Below, one piece after another: positions 1 through 11,796 of a stretch of 64,000 bases of DNA. The notes beneath the pieces were generated by a model that saw nothing but the letters and a program-made list of their open reading frames with translations, was not told the origin of the DNA and ran no database searches. The position numbers and the translations under genes were made by a program. Where the stretch lies: assembly GCF_000003855.2 (NCBI RefSeq), contig NW_003101672.1:1956672-2020671 (forward strand), read 5' to 3'. Every line of letters starts with the position of its first letter. Position 1 is the first letter of the stretch. The stretch is from Blastomyces gilchristii SLH14081 (taxonomy: Eukaryota; Ascomycota; Eurotiomycetes; Onygenales; Ajellomycetaceae).

Positions 1-1804
1 GATATATTCAACCATGTCGCTGGGATGGACTGTGAAGCACGCTGCAACCCAGCCTCGATGGCTAGTCATGCCCCATATCCTGGCGACGGACATTCCACCC
101 AGGTCGTGGTCAAGGTCGAATCGGCTGCGGAAGCCTTCGATCTGGCTGTGAAGATCGGCACTCTGCGGGTTGCCCGAATGGCCATCATTGCTCATAGTAA
201 CGTCTTGAGTTTGGGTCGCTGGCAGTGGTAAAGAGCGGAGGGATGATGAATAATGGGCGACGTGTAGGACAGGGGTATGCGATTGGGTGTCCGTTGTGGA
301 AGTTATGGCTATCGCGCGGAATCTTCAGCAAGTACGCATCTAAAAGGGCTTTTGTGTGACAGGATGCTCACCAGTAATGGGCTCCCATTCTAGTAAGCTG
401 TTATCTTCTGCTATGTCTGCACGTAGTGCGTGGTGGAATGATATCGTCGGCGTGCACTGCTGTCTCCCAATTGACTCTGAGACGAACAGGTCGTCAAGTG
501 TAATCACAACATATCCCCCAAGATATCCAACAGCCAAGCATAATGATGGTGAATTTTCAAGGTCCTTGAACGGTTAGTAAGAACACTATCTAGGTATAAA
601 AGGGAAAGGATGTCTTATTTACCGCAAAGTCGACCCAACGTAGAGGGCCATGGAAGCTCATACGCTGAAACTGATCTTCTTGAGAGATAGGGATAGCTTC
701 ACTCAACAGTAAATCCAGTCTGGCATCCGTATTATTTCCTTCTTCCTCTCCTCCCAGTTCTTCAAACTTTGCATGTAACAGAAAAACCTTAACCTCAGTA
801 GCTTGTATAATTGCAATTGGAGAAGTATGTCTAGGCTTCCCCTGATCGTCCAAACTCTGTCGCGGGGAGCCCCACGCAATGTGAGATATGATGTGTACTG
901 ATCTCATCGGTTGACTCAGAAGGGAACCAGGTTGTACACGAGGATATGCCGCAGTCGGCGGGGATACCTCATTATGGGAAATAATCTCAACCCATAACTT
1001 TCGTCGGGTCTTCGCGTCTAATCCCCGGCGGTCATTTCTAACTCTAATCAAAGTTATGTCGTTCATATCATTCGCCACAACGAGTAGAGACATATTTCGA
1101 TAGGCAGGATGCCCGTGTGGAGCATCCTTGTCATGACGATCATCATCGCATTTAGGACCCCAACAGAAGGACCTGACATGCTGTTTACGCTGTAAAATTG
1201 AACTCTGTCCTTGTAACAATGGACCAAATGCATCTTTTAACGCACTATTGACAACTACACTCCGCACCCACTTGGACTGTCCGTCCGCCAGCTCCCAGAG
1301 CGACAGGACCAAATTGCTTGTCAATACCGCGAGGACGTGTCGACTGTACTTGGCCAGGCAATGCGGCGACCAAGCCAATGCCACAACATGGCTGACAGAC
1401 TGCTCTTCACCGAGAGAGAAAAAACCATCGCCCCGCTGGGGAAATATCATGGGCCATTCCTTATTAGTGAAGACATTTACGCGGAATTTGGTGGTTGTCC
1501 ACTGGGTGTTTGATGTGGATGGTGTTTCCGCCGCACCAGCTGATGTTGGTAATTTTATCCGCGGAGTCTAGATATTGGGTGATCAGTATTATGATACTTT
1601 TGCTATAGATCATAACCGGTATTCGAAGCTCAATAATGATACATGGAAGAAGCTGATTTTCGTGGCGGATAAAGGGGTGTGTGATTTACTAACTAGAACA
1701 TGGACATATTCCCCCAGTGCAACAGCGAGCTCACCATCCGGGGACCAGGAAATACAATCGAAACAGGATGGGAAAAGCTTTAGTTCGACAGGATCGAGCG
1801 TCAT
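1..1804 (-). CDS. TFIIIC delta-type WD40 subunit, 3' end outside window
   Basis: The product resembles the N-terminal WD40 domain of the TFIIIC 90 kDa (delta) subunit, part of the factor that recruits RNA polymerase III to tRNA genes in the nucleus. The gene is read on the minus strand as four exons: 1804-1694, 1567-623, 564-372 and 308-1 (continuing past the window). Introns start GTTAGT, GTAAAT and GTGAGC; the second contains TACTAAC. The phases join without a break. Residues 1-37 contain the opening blade (FDCISWSPDGELAVALG). Exon 2 has the family-typical TTTKFRVNVFTNKEWP and a second blade (VLTSNLVLSLWE). Exon 4 ends with MSVARIWGMTSHRGWVA, a conserved stretch in fungal members. The C-terminal zinc-binding half is not in view. 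The start is the ATG at 1804, directly before LDPVELKLFPSC. The family call is from recognition, not from a search. Confidence 0.82.
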
Positions 1805-2819
1805 GGCTTGATGGGGAATGTCAGGTAGCTACCGTAGCATTTTAGAGGCTGCTGCTCCCATGGCTTAAGTCGAGGTTTTTGGTGTTCAAAGCACCATACC
1901 ATACCATAGTAGTAACTAGTGGTTATGCGAGAATATTTTACACCAAAAAAGCTCACTTTCCCTTCAAAATGACTAATGTTCCTGCCTATAAACTCGCAGA
2001 TAAAATTTTGCGAAGAGCTCTCAAGTTTTTACGTGTTCTCCAAAATATTATCTCTGTTTCATTTAATGTAACTATCCGCTTCTGATACATATTTCCATGA
2101 TATGAGATCCATGCACGAAGTATGTGATTGGCTATCTGCATGGTCAAGAAATAATTGCCTTTTTCGTACTCTGTACAGATATAAATAGTAAATAAATAAA
2201 GCCCATATATATTATGCATTAATGATTGTTCATTCCTCTAGAGCTCTGTTTATAAAATATAGATGTTATACAGTTACGCAGAACGAAAACCATAGGTTTT
2301 AACAATACACAAAAAGGATCAATCTTTCAGCAGGGTCAGCATCTTAAGATATAATAATATTTCTACAGTATGTTTTTTCGTCTGGCAAGTTGGTAGCTGC
2401 CCTGGAGCCGTTCTCAGACAACCCTTAGAACCCTCGTTCCGAGTCTCAGCCAACATCCTCTTTCCGACAATATAGTTTTTCTTTTACTCGAGCCTACAGA
2501 TGTGAAAGGGAGACATTAACTTTTCTGTCTGGAGTAATAATGTAATTCTTGGGAAACATCTATCCTTCTGACATCTCTCCTGGCCTTGGTACAACGGTAT
2601 AGGCGTCGCGGTTTGCAGCAATACGGCCAAAACTGGCCAGTTCGAAGTCGCTGTCACAGAACAATATCGTTGTCTCGACGGATCAGTGACCGCTCATCCC
2701 CGGATTCGGACGGCATGCGTCTTCGTCCGAGGCATTCTTTAGATTGATATTAGAGCGGTTCAGTTGTTTCAAATTGGTGGCTTCCCACTGAGAAACTACT
2801 CTGATGGCTTCGGCGACCG
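1805..2819. other. intergenic region
   Basis: No convincing coding sequence. The stretch 1870-2400 is AT-rich. The segment 2580-2660 has a faint tRNA-like look (an A-box-like TGGTACAACGG and a TTCGAA) but no cloverleaf can be folded, so no RNA gene is called. Confidence 0.5.
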
Positions 2820-3900
2820 GGCGGAAAAGGGTCGAAGAAGTAACTCGCAGATTCTCTGGGGTCGTTTTCCTTTTTTGAAATAAATGGCAAAGGGGCTTCA
2901 GCGTGGGAATGCAGGAGGTCATAATAACAGTATCTGCTTCCAGTCTAGGATCGTCCCTCATTGTTAGTCTCGCATATGACTTCGAATAGAAGGAAAAGGG
3001 ACAGAAGTGAGATATTTTACTTCGCCCATATTATCCACTCGCCGCTTCTGTCTGGAAGGAATCTGATGTTAGGCCTTCATGTAAATTCGGGGACATACGG
3101 TAGGGTAACAAACTCTCAAGTAGTATCGACTCTCTGTTTCAAGATTGGTAGCTGAACGCATTTGACAATCGCAATGGCGCAAGCTCTATAAAGGACAATG
3201 TGTGGTGAGAGAAGTAGACTTGGACTAAACAAAGGGGCATAGGCAAAACACACACTGAACCGAGTCCCAGTGCAGCGCAGACAGCAATTTTCTTCAAAAT
3301 TAAAACTTAAGCCTCCAACGCACAACAACTGCGTACACTGAGAAGTAAAAATCCACGAACACAGACACTGCTATGCATATGGAGGCGTATCAGTAAATCT
3401 GTGACATCTTCATGTGGCTGGTTCCTACTTTGTGATGATGGGAAAATATGACACAAACCTCCATTGAAGATGAAATAGACCGTAGCGTAGAACACAAGGG
3501 GTCTCTGCACTTGGCATTCTTGATAAGCTTGTCCCAGATTGCCTGGTGAGGTTGGCCAATAGTCATGAGGACGGGGAAGCATATGCAGCCAACCAGTGTG
3601 GCAGGTCCGCTCAGGGATCCAGACCATATTACGGTGGAAAGGAGTCGGAACAAGAATCCTGTTGAGCATCGCGGCTACCACAAGCTTTAGAACTGAGATT
3701 GCAGGTATCCCGACGAGTGATCCGATCTGAGCATTGAGCCTTGAGCCGCGGATTTGCTTTGGCGTTGGTGTGTACTGTTAGTATACTTTCCAAATCCATA
3801 ACTTATGAGGACGGTAACTAGTATGACATAGACAAATCTCAAGATCTTGACTCGAATGACGGGTTGGTTAGTGAGCTCATCAGCCAATGAGCGGGAATAA
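2820..3900 (-). pseudogene. decayed fungal rhodopsin-domain (SAT4-type) integral membrane protein
   Basis: Fragments in different minus-strand frames line up in the order expected for fungal seven-helix rhodopsin-domain membrane proteins. Reading from high to low coordinates: a transmembrane stretch ending LISYGFGKYTNS (about 3840-3770); AIWDKLIKNAKCRD (about 3545-3495), which corresponds to the family's CRPI...WD segment; VFYATVYFIFN in a shifted frame; VDFYFSVYAVVVRWRL and KKIAVCAALGLGSV (about 3360-3250); AIAIVKCVQLPILKQ (about 3175-3125); and EADTVIMTSCIPTLKPL (about 2940-2890), the family's last helix. At least three frame changes and several stops separate them, and introns alone do not seem to explain this. 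The family is widespread in filamentous fungi and mostly uncharacterised. I infer a dead gene copy. No intact start is seen. Confidence 0.62.
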
Positions 3901-3904
3901 AAAT

Positions 3905-3940
3905 AAAGTGACAATGAAAGTGACAATGAAAGTGACGAGG
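3905..3940. repeat. 12-bp tandem repeat, three copies
   Basis: The unit AAAGTGACAATG occurs twice exactly, followed by a third copy with three changes at its end. Confidence 0.85.
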
Positions 3941-3945
3941 ACAAG

Positions 3946-5436
3946 GAAAATGAAATAGAATAGTAATGTAAAATACTATAAAATTGGGAGTCCCACAGGA
4001 TGAGTGGGAAATGGTGTGGTCAAGGGCCAAACTAAGGGGTTACGGTCTAGTTCTTTATATACCATAAGACAGAGTGGGTGGGCAGGAATACTGATGGGAG
4101 TTTATGAACTGGACGTGTCGGCTCGGTTGCTACCTGCCCGTCCGATTTATGCGAGAATGCATCTCGGACCCTCTGCTGGCTCATGAGAAAGGATAATATG
4201 TGCTGTGTGCTCCGCATAGAGAGACATGGAAAGTTATTTGTGCAGTACAAGGAAGCTATCGAGCTATGGGGAAGATGAAGTTGTCGCTCTCAAAACTTTG
4301 TAATTCACACTAAATCCAATCAAGAATGGCTTTCTAGCTGCGCTCCTCAGCTGCATCGACATTGATTTAGAGAACTGGAGGCCTGAGAGCAATATTCTCC
4401 TCAAACGGTGAGCCGTCAAGGTTCAACTAACCTTTGACAGAGGTTGAGCATTTGATAAATAATTATGGTCTTAGACCATTGCCTTGGGAGCACGAGGGTT
4501 TGGCAGACACGATAGGGGATGCCTACATGTCCTGACCTGGCTGGCCATAACTTTTGAGATCGTCGTTCATATCTTGTGCTGATACGCTACTCAAGTAATC
4601 TTGGTGGCTAAGTCCATTGAGACAACGAGGGTTCAATGAGGCGTTCTCGGCGGGTTACGTGGATGGGCGAGTTGCCGATTCGCTGACTCGACAATGTGAA
4701 GGAGTCTCCCATAAAGATAACAATCCTTGCTTCTCACGCAGTTCGGCCCATAGACTTCAGCCACTATTAAGGAGAAAGCGGAATATTGCAACGTTTTATT
4801 ATGGAGAGCAGTTAAGATGATGAACACAAATAAAATTCTCTGAGCAGTAATCTATACAGTTCGTTGTGTCCATAGAGTTAGGAGAACCGGCACGCGAGTC
4901 GTTTGCCCAGCTTTTGGAGTCTAGTCTGGATCAGGAAGGGAGCTGTCATTAAAACGCATGTGAGCATCGTCTCCAGCCGATCTGCAGTACTTGGGGCAGA
5001 TTAGAAAATGAGAGAGATGATACCTGGGGGTAAATGAATGATGGTAGAGACTCCCTATTAAATGTCAACACATCTTTTTTACAGAGAATGGAACAATTGA
5101 AGTTTTGAGTATGCCATATCGAATTCTCAGCATGGTAGGTATTGTAGACACCCATGGACGACCGGCCCGCACCGTACTGGTTTGGGGGCACTCATGGATG
5201 ATTGTACTTCTAGCTGGCCAATCAGAAAGTAAATATGTGATGGTGTATCGGAGTACTTTGGGAGGTAGGAATTCCCCCGGCACTGCGTTGACCCTCGGGC
5301 CATGGACGAGAAAAGACTGTATTATGTTGTTTCACTCTCCTCGCTCGCTCCGCAAATAGGAGTCACTCTAGCGATGAAGTACATTATTGAACGTAAGTCG
5401 TAGCATCCATTAGCGTGTATCAACCTACTCAGGTAC
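3946..5436. other. intergenic region with no recognisable gene
   Basis: About 1.5 kb of moderate GC downstream of ALG1. Open frames up to 104 codons exist on both strands, but they overlap each other and match no family I recognise. No RNA gene was seen. Confidence 0.5.
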
Positions 5437-7142
5437 CTAGGCACTCTGAGAGCTAATTCCTGGCTGGAATTTGCAAGGGAGTCCGAATAGGTTTCCAGCG
5501 ACTGGGTCCCATTCGTCGTCCCATCGCCGTTCACTTTCCCGGCGTGCACCTCGACGAAGAGTGCAGAGTTTCTCCCCGTTTCCACCAAATAAATCAACGA
5601 GGTGAGCAACCAGGTCATCAGTGCTCCCAAACCCAAGGCCGTTGACTCCCTCAGTTACCAGTTCTGGCCACGCCTCGTATTGGTTCCAGCCAACCACGGG
5701 GAGCCCAGCTCCAAACATATCAACAACTTTCATAGGTAAATCAACACCACTGCTGCTGGTATGGAGGCATACGCCTAGGGAAGCACTCGCAAGGAGCCGA
5801 GCGTAATCTTCTAAACTTAACCATGTCGATTGAATTGTCACTTTTTCAAGCTTTCCTTGGTCCATTAATTTGGCAATTCGGGAAAGGTACATTTGCTGCT
5901 GGGGGCCTTTTCCAGTTATTATGACAGCCAGCCGCGGCAGACAAAGGTTTGTTGTGGAAGCCATGGCTGAGTAACGGCATAAGGCGTCGATTAGAATCGA
6001 AAAGTCTTCGTCTGGTGTCCAAGAAGTTGAGCTGACAAGAAGGCGGCACCTTCCCGCCTTCATATCTGCAACGAATTCAGATGTCTCTGAGAGAGATGAT
6101 AGGAACTTGTACCTTTTCATGTCGCTTTGAAAAGGCTGGAAAATGGATGGAGGGCGGTCATGCAAAACGAGAATCGGTGTTTTAATCTTTAAATCATCAC
6201 GGAGCTGCCGCGCCATGGCATTGCTTACACAAAAATGGGCGGAAGAGAACCGACCAAAGGTGGCTTCATGGGACTTATTTATCTTGACCATCGGATGACT
6301 ATCACCCAGTTTCAACGCCAGGATTGAGTACCCAAAGTTATGCCAGTCGATAACAAGCCGGGTTTTGCGAAGTTTGCAAACAATTTGCGCGATCACCAGA
6401 GTTGGAGCAGTGGGTGGGTTCTGAAACGAGCGAAACAAAATCTCAGCGGTTAGATCAGAGACGGTTTCATCTAAGAAAAACTGGTGCAAAACACATGGAA
6501 GAGGATAAAATGAACAAGGGAAAAGGGAGCGTGTTGATGGCAACTGACCTGGACCAACATCCATTGCGCCGGGTTGGAGTGATATGCCAAGGCAAGCCAT
6601 AAGCACCATGTTTGGTGCAGCAGCTTCAAAGCAGCAAGGAACGGAAACAGATATTTGTTGTGGGTTTGTAGGAAGCTTGGGGGTGAGGCCAAGGGTATGA
6701 TGGAAACTCTAGGGTGCTCGGCCAAATCCGGGTGGACATTGGAACCTTTATACTCACAACGCACAGTCAATATTTATTATCACAAAGGAGCGTTCATCGC
6801 GCTGTTAGTAGAAAAATATAAATAAATAAATAAATAAATACCTGCATATCCGATGACTGATACAATCCCGCCATGTTTTGCGAAACTCAATGCATGGTAC
6901 TGCATCCGTGGGCTGCGACCAATATCTCCAAGCACGACGATCTGAACAGATGGAGGCTCGGGAATGTGACCTTCTAACTTCGATAAGGAGGGTGGAGACG
7001 TAGGCCTTTTTCTCTCATAGCGAGATGGCAAGACAAGTATCAACGCTGGTATAGAAATGGCCAGGAAGAGCGCTGCTGCCCCCACGATAAGCGTCAACAT
7101 TTCTGCAAGGAATTGCCAGAACGAGCGGACTGCATTGAGCAA
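5437..7142 (-). CDS. ALG1: chitobiosyldiphosphodolichol beta-mannosyltransferase
   Basis: ALG1 adds the first mannose to GlcNAc2-PP-dolichol on the cytosolic face of the ER, using GDP-mannose, in N-glycan precursor synthesis. Three exons were read on the minus strand: 7142-6842, 6745-6549 and 6420-5437, giving 493 residues, close to fungal ALG1. Introns begin GTATTT and GTCAGT; the first contains an (AAAT)n microsatellite at about 6817-6841. The N-terminus has one hydrophobic anchor ([19 protein letters not shown]). It is followed by [16 protein letters not shown], then [34 protein letters not shown] and [18 protein letters not shown], all characteristic of GT33 enzymes. The protein closes with [14 protein letters not shown] and a short tail. 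The start at 7142 is chosen because it precedes the membrane anchor in frame. The gene is divergent from the zinc transporter gene at 7944. Confidence 0.93.
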
Positions 7143-7340
7143 CGAGCGTAGGTAGATTTCATTCTCCGGATATATATTCCGAAAGAAAATCTTCAGCTGG
7201 AGCCAGACAGATGAGCAATCAATCCCTCTCCGGGTAATGGATATGTTGCGCCGATAAAACGCCAGGATCCACGCTTTCCTTTTCTGGGATTGTTCAAATT
7301 TGTCGGTAAATTATTATTCCGCTCCAACTACATCGACATA

Positions 7341-7374
7341 TCGGCATGCCGAGCTGATTCCCCCGGCATGCCGA
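7341..7374. promoter_or_regulatory. two CGG-N4-CCG palindromes 22 bp apart
   Basis: CGGCATGCCG occurs at 7342-7351 and again at 7364-7373, with starts 22 bp apart (about two helical turns). The first lies within the 12-bp palindrome TCGGCATGCCGA. Inverted CGG half-sites are the usual target of Zn2Cys6 binuclear cluster factors. Binding is inferred from the pattern only. Confidence 0.5.
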
Positions 7375-7644
7375 ATTCTGGGTATTGGGATGGATGCGGT
7401 CAGAGCTAAAGTAGTTTACCGCGCTTCCCCCATTATTATCATTAATAACCGTAACTTAAACAAAAAAGAATTACTGGGTGGGCTAAATTAAATGGAAACC
7501 AACAAGTCAACACGCTAATCCAAAACGCCAAGCAAGATTTGTGAAGAAAATGCCCCAAGCAATGGCCAATGGGAGCTGTGGAGAGCCGCACGGGATTGGA
7601 TGGATTATTAATCACTTCCCGAGGCCACAAGGTCAAACAACCGA

Positions 7645-7660
7645 GAGGTCATGTGACCTC
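7645..7660. promoter_or_regulatory. 16-bp inverted repeat with E-box-like core
   Basis: GAGGTCATGTGACCTC has 7-bp arms around a TG spacer and a CATGTG core that could suit a bHLH factor. It lies 284 bp before the zinc transporter start. Confidence 0.4.
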
Positions 7661-7943
7661 GTGTCAACCTGGAGGCCAACAACGGTCGATACGCAGACAA
7701 GGAACTGGAGGATAAGGAGAATAATAGACGGCCAAGTGCGAAGGACTGTCCGGAAGTTGGGATTTTCTCGAACGGTATCACATTGGATACAGGTGGTAGG
7801 ATTCGCCTTGACAATTGACAATCGACAGACTTCCTAGCAATCCGCTATTGCGCTCTCGTCACACAACTGCCAGCACCACCGACCGTCTAACGTTTTGTTG
7901 GCAATATTGGTCTCGTTTATGATATGATGGAGACGATTGTATA

Positions 7944-10881
7944 ATGTCCGTGCCCTCATATCCTCCCATGGCCAATCTTGACCGGGGTGGCCTCCAACCA
8001 CCCCCGCCAGGCCATCGGCGCTCTCGCGGCGGCTATGTTCCACATGGCCAGAAGTCGCTCTCGATGACCCATCCAGGGTCCCTTGCCCCTTCGTCTAGCA
8101 ACTTATCGGCCCATTCAAACTTGCAACACCATGTGAGCGACTCTGTCGTAGAGCCGACAACCCATTCGCTTGTCAGACATGCTCGTCATTACTCGGAAGG
8201 ACCCTCGGGCTCATCAAATATTTCGAACGATGTATCTGCGCGGGCCGATAGCTGTGATATGGTCAATGGAAATGGCAGTCCATCGCCGGGGTTTTCGTTG
8301 GGTGCTTCGACCGCTACAATGCGCGGGGATAGGCGTTTCATGTCTGAGAGTTCAGAACAATCAGCCACTCTCTTGAGCAAGTCAGTTTTTAGTTGAATTG
8401 CGAAGGACATGGTGCATGAATACTGACCAGATATGCGCATCCAGGCTTTTTGCGAGTGAAATCTTTGCCGGTATACTAGTCTCGGTTCCATACCTGATAT
8501 TTTCAGCGTTCATGGCTACATATTACTCAACCCACGACTCCGGAGGAGAGTTCCGCGACGAGTCTGTAGAATCTGGCCAGGCACCCCCTCTTTCTCCAAA
8601 GAGGAGAGAGTTTCTCAGCACTTGTGCATTGACCTCGATAACGATGCTGATAATGGGCCTCCATACTGAGCTGCGAATGAAAAACCAGTTGCGTCTCCTG
8701 AGTGACCCTACAGCCAAAGCGAAATCAGCTGGTGGGACTATACCGACCGTCCGGCATACTATCCTTATGACGATATCCATAGGCCTGCCATTTTATGCTT
8801 CTCTGCTTCTTGATCATGGCAGGGTCGTTATCGTCATGCTACTCTTGCTAGTCTCCAGATTGGCCCCAATTATTCAGCTTGATCATGACAGCTATGAGCA
8901 GAAACAATCCCGATTCCATTTAACACAACGCAAAGGGACAGCTTGTTTCCTGCTTGGAATGATGGTTCTCGACACCGCGGGATTCACAACATCCATTGAC
9001 TGGCGGCTGGTTCTCAGAGGATATCTTGCACTTTTGCTCTCAGTATTTATTATCCAGCCTCCTTTTGCAAAACCACAAAATCGTCCTTCAATAGTTCATT
9101 CCAAGGGGCCAACTTACGAGCCCGCGGTTTCTGATTCTGCCCCTCCAGTCCAAAGTAGCCTATTGCCGGAATCAAGAGCCGCCGCTGCAGGCTCCAATCT
9201 ATATTTCCGAGTTGGCAGCATTTTAGCAGTTTCCTGCTTCCTCATTGGTTATGTAACTGGCGGTATCCATATCACCCTAGCGGCCTTAGTGATTACATTG
9301 ATAACTGCGTTGCTCTCAGCTATATCCTTTCTATATATCGAGCGGTCAACATTCCAAAGTAAACATCAACTAGCCTTTATTGCAGGATCCGGTTCCACTA
9401 TTATGGTTAACGCTGTTATATCCCACATGGAAGTTTTAGAAATTGCACTAGCATGCTCTTTCATTGTTGTTGGCTATATTTTAGTTCACCTAGATCTTAG
9501 GGCAGCACAACAAGATGTCCATGGCCATTCTCATGCTGTGCACGGACATGGACATCATGGGCATCACCATGCTGACCACCACAAAAGTGAGACCGGTCCG
9601 ACTCGAGTAACCAGATGGCTTTTGAAGTCGTTTGACCATTGGCCTTTCATATATGGGATCCTTAAAGAAAAAGACTCGCGGAGAATATTCTATTTCATGT
9701 GGTACGTTCCTCCAGGAAACAGTATATATTCTACCCACTCTGCTAATGCTTCTTCACATGTTACAGCCTTAATTTTGGATTCATGCTTGTTCAACTATCT
9801 TATGGAATCTTAACCGGCTCGCTGGGCTTGCTTAGCGATAGCATTCACATGTTATTTGACTGTTTCGCACTCGCAGTAGGCCTTTCTGCCGCTGTGATGA
9901 GTAAATGGCCGCCAAGTGTAAGATTTCCATACGGATACGGGAAGGTAGATACGTTGGCTGGCTTTGCCAATGGCGTGTTTCTCATGTAAGTCCTTGCATA
10001 ACTGTAGCGTGCAAAAAAATATGTTGCTAATAAAGCATTACAGGATTATTAGTATTGAGATTGTCTATGAGGCCGTCGAAAGGCTCATGTCTGGAAGCGA
10101 GGTCCAGAGGATAGGGGAGCTTCTTTTCGTCGGCGCTGCTGGGCTGGCAGTCAACATGGTGGGAATAATGGCGTTTGACCACGGCCACCACCATGGACAC
10201 TCTCACTCCCACGGTGGCCATGACCACGGCCATTCACACTCAAACGAAAACATGCATGGGATTTTCCTCCACATCTTAGCCGATACCCTTGGGTCCGTTG
10301 CAGTGGTTCTGTCGACAATCCTCGTGCATTTTTACAAGTGGTCTGGATTCGACCCAATTGCCTCATGTCTAATAGCCATTCTCATTTTTGTCTCTGCCAT
10401 ACCACTGGTGGCTAGCACGTCGAAAACCTTACTGCTCGCCCTCCCCGCGGATGTTGAATACGGGCTACGCGATGCCTTAGCTGGTGTCAGCACCCTGCGT
10501 GGCGTGGTTGGATATTCCGTTCCGAAATTCTGGTTAGACGATACCGTTCACGATCATCAGCATAAACATGACCACCACGGCCACCATCACGGCCACCATC
10601 ATGGCCACGACCATAGCCATCATTCCCACACCCATCCCCACGATGACAACCACTGTAATGGCGACAAGCATTCCCACGAACACGCCCACGGGCATGGCGG
10701 GTCCGGCCAACGAATACTGGGAGTGATGCATGTGATTGCGTCTCGCGGGGCGGATATGGAGGACGTCCGGCGTCGGACGATCAGCTACCTAAGCGAACAG
10801 GGCATAAATATCCTAGTTCAGGTAGAGCGCGAGGGCGAGAACCGGTGTTGGTGTGGCACTGGGAATATGCCGATGAATTGA
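7944..10881 (+). CDS. MSC2: MSC2-type cation diffusion facilitator (ER zinc transporter)
   Basis: A CDF-family Zn2+/H+ antiporter. In yeast Msc2 pairs with Zrg17 to bring zinc into the ER. Four exons, 7944-8380, 8445-9701, 9767-9985 and 10044-10881, join in phase to 916 residues, longer than yeast Msc2. Introns are 58-65 bp; the first contains TACTGAC and the third GCTAAT. Residues 1-145 are polar and low complexity, then come many hydrophobic helices. The CDF core begins in exon 3 (GSLGLLSDSIHMLFDCFAL); HMLFD and the later HILAD are the paired HxxxD zinc sites. Three histidine-rich segments are seen, at about residues 503-525, 683-705 and 806-856; the first precedes the CDF core and the last lies in the cytosolic C-terminal part. 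Long fused N-terminal membrane regions are known in MSC2 relatives. Assignment to MSC2 rather than ZRG17 is likely but not certain. Confidence 0.88.
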
Positions 10882-11796
10882 TATGCTTTCGTGTAACAAC
10901 TACGGATGTATGTACGTGTGGGATGCTATATTTCGAGGCATATATGTTTTCCTTTTTCCTGTCCCTTTTTTTTCCCTTCTCACTGTTGATTTTATTTGCC
11001 TTGTTTCTTTCCTGCATTGTATTCTCTGGTTTTGATCTTTCCATTCATAAGTTTTTGAAGATTTTTATAGTCCTCTGAGGATACCCCCAAATTCTCCGCT
11101 GCCATCAACAGCATTATATACACTCATATTTATATTTTACTTTGTTCTAGCTATCTGTGATAGTGATAACAATGACGACAATAATAACTTGAATGATCTG
11201 CAAGTGGAGTAATTGAAGTAAGATTTAAGAACTGAAGAAACAACTTTGACATACTAGGCTTTGAAATCTAAGAAATATCAAAGAACAGGCAATTTATTTG
11301 TGTGTGCAAGATTTGTGTTTGCAGTTTGGAATATTAAATTATCATTGAATGCTCACAAATATATTGAATACAGTAAAGCATTGATATGTTGTTCCTGCAT
11401 CAGCAGAGAACATGACTAACTACAATCTCAAAAAAGCTGTAAGAAGATATAATACCATTGTCAATAGATTCCGAGTCACTTCACATGATCTGACATGATC
11501 TACACATTTGTAGCTTCACAATGGAAATATACTCATATGAATGAAGATATGTTATTCAAATTGTGTGATAACAGGAATTTTACACAACAAGCCTTCTTCC
11601 CTTACAAAATGGAATCATCTGCTCTCCATTGGATTGTGATACAATAATAGATTTTGTTCAATGGTATTGCATGGTAGAACGCTAAAACATTGTATAAAAT
11701 GAGAATGACATAATATTTACAGTTCATCTAAGCTCCATACATACACATAAATATATAAAAACAGCGCATAGACAAGGTTGTAAAATTCCCCTATCT
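10882..11796. other. convergent 3' intergenic region
   Basis: About 0.9 kb of AT-rich sequence between the 3' ends of the zinc transporter and thiolase genes. T-rich stretches soon after 10,881 could serve transcript end formation. No gene is seen. Confidence 0.55.

Larger units (their letters stand above)
7143..7943. promoter_or_regulatory. shared 5' region of ALG1 and the zinc transporter gene
   Basis: This 801-bp gap separates two genes transcribed away from each other, so it must hold both promoters. It has no coding potential I can support and contains the two palindromic motifs listed separately. Confidence 0.6.

Noticed and set aside
2580..2660. tRNA-like sequence with an A-box-like TGGTACAACGG and a TTCGAA
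   Set aside because: The acceptor, anticodon and T stems do not pair, so it is not called as an RNA gene.
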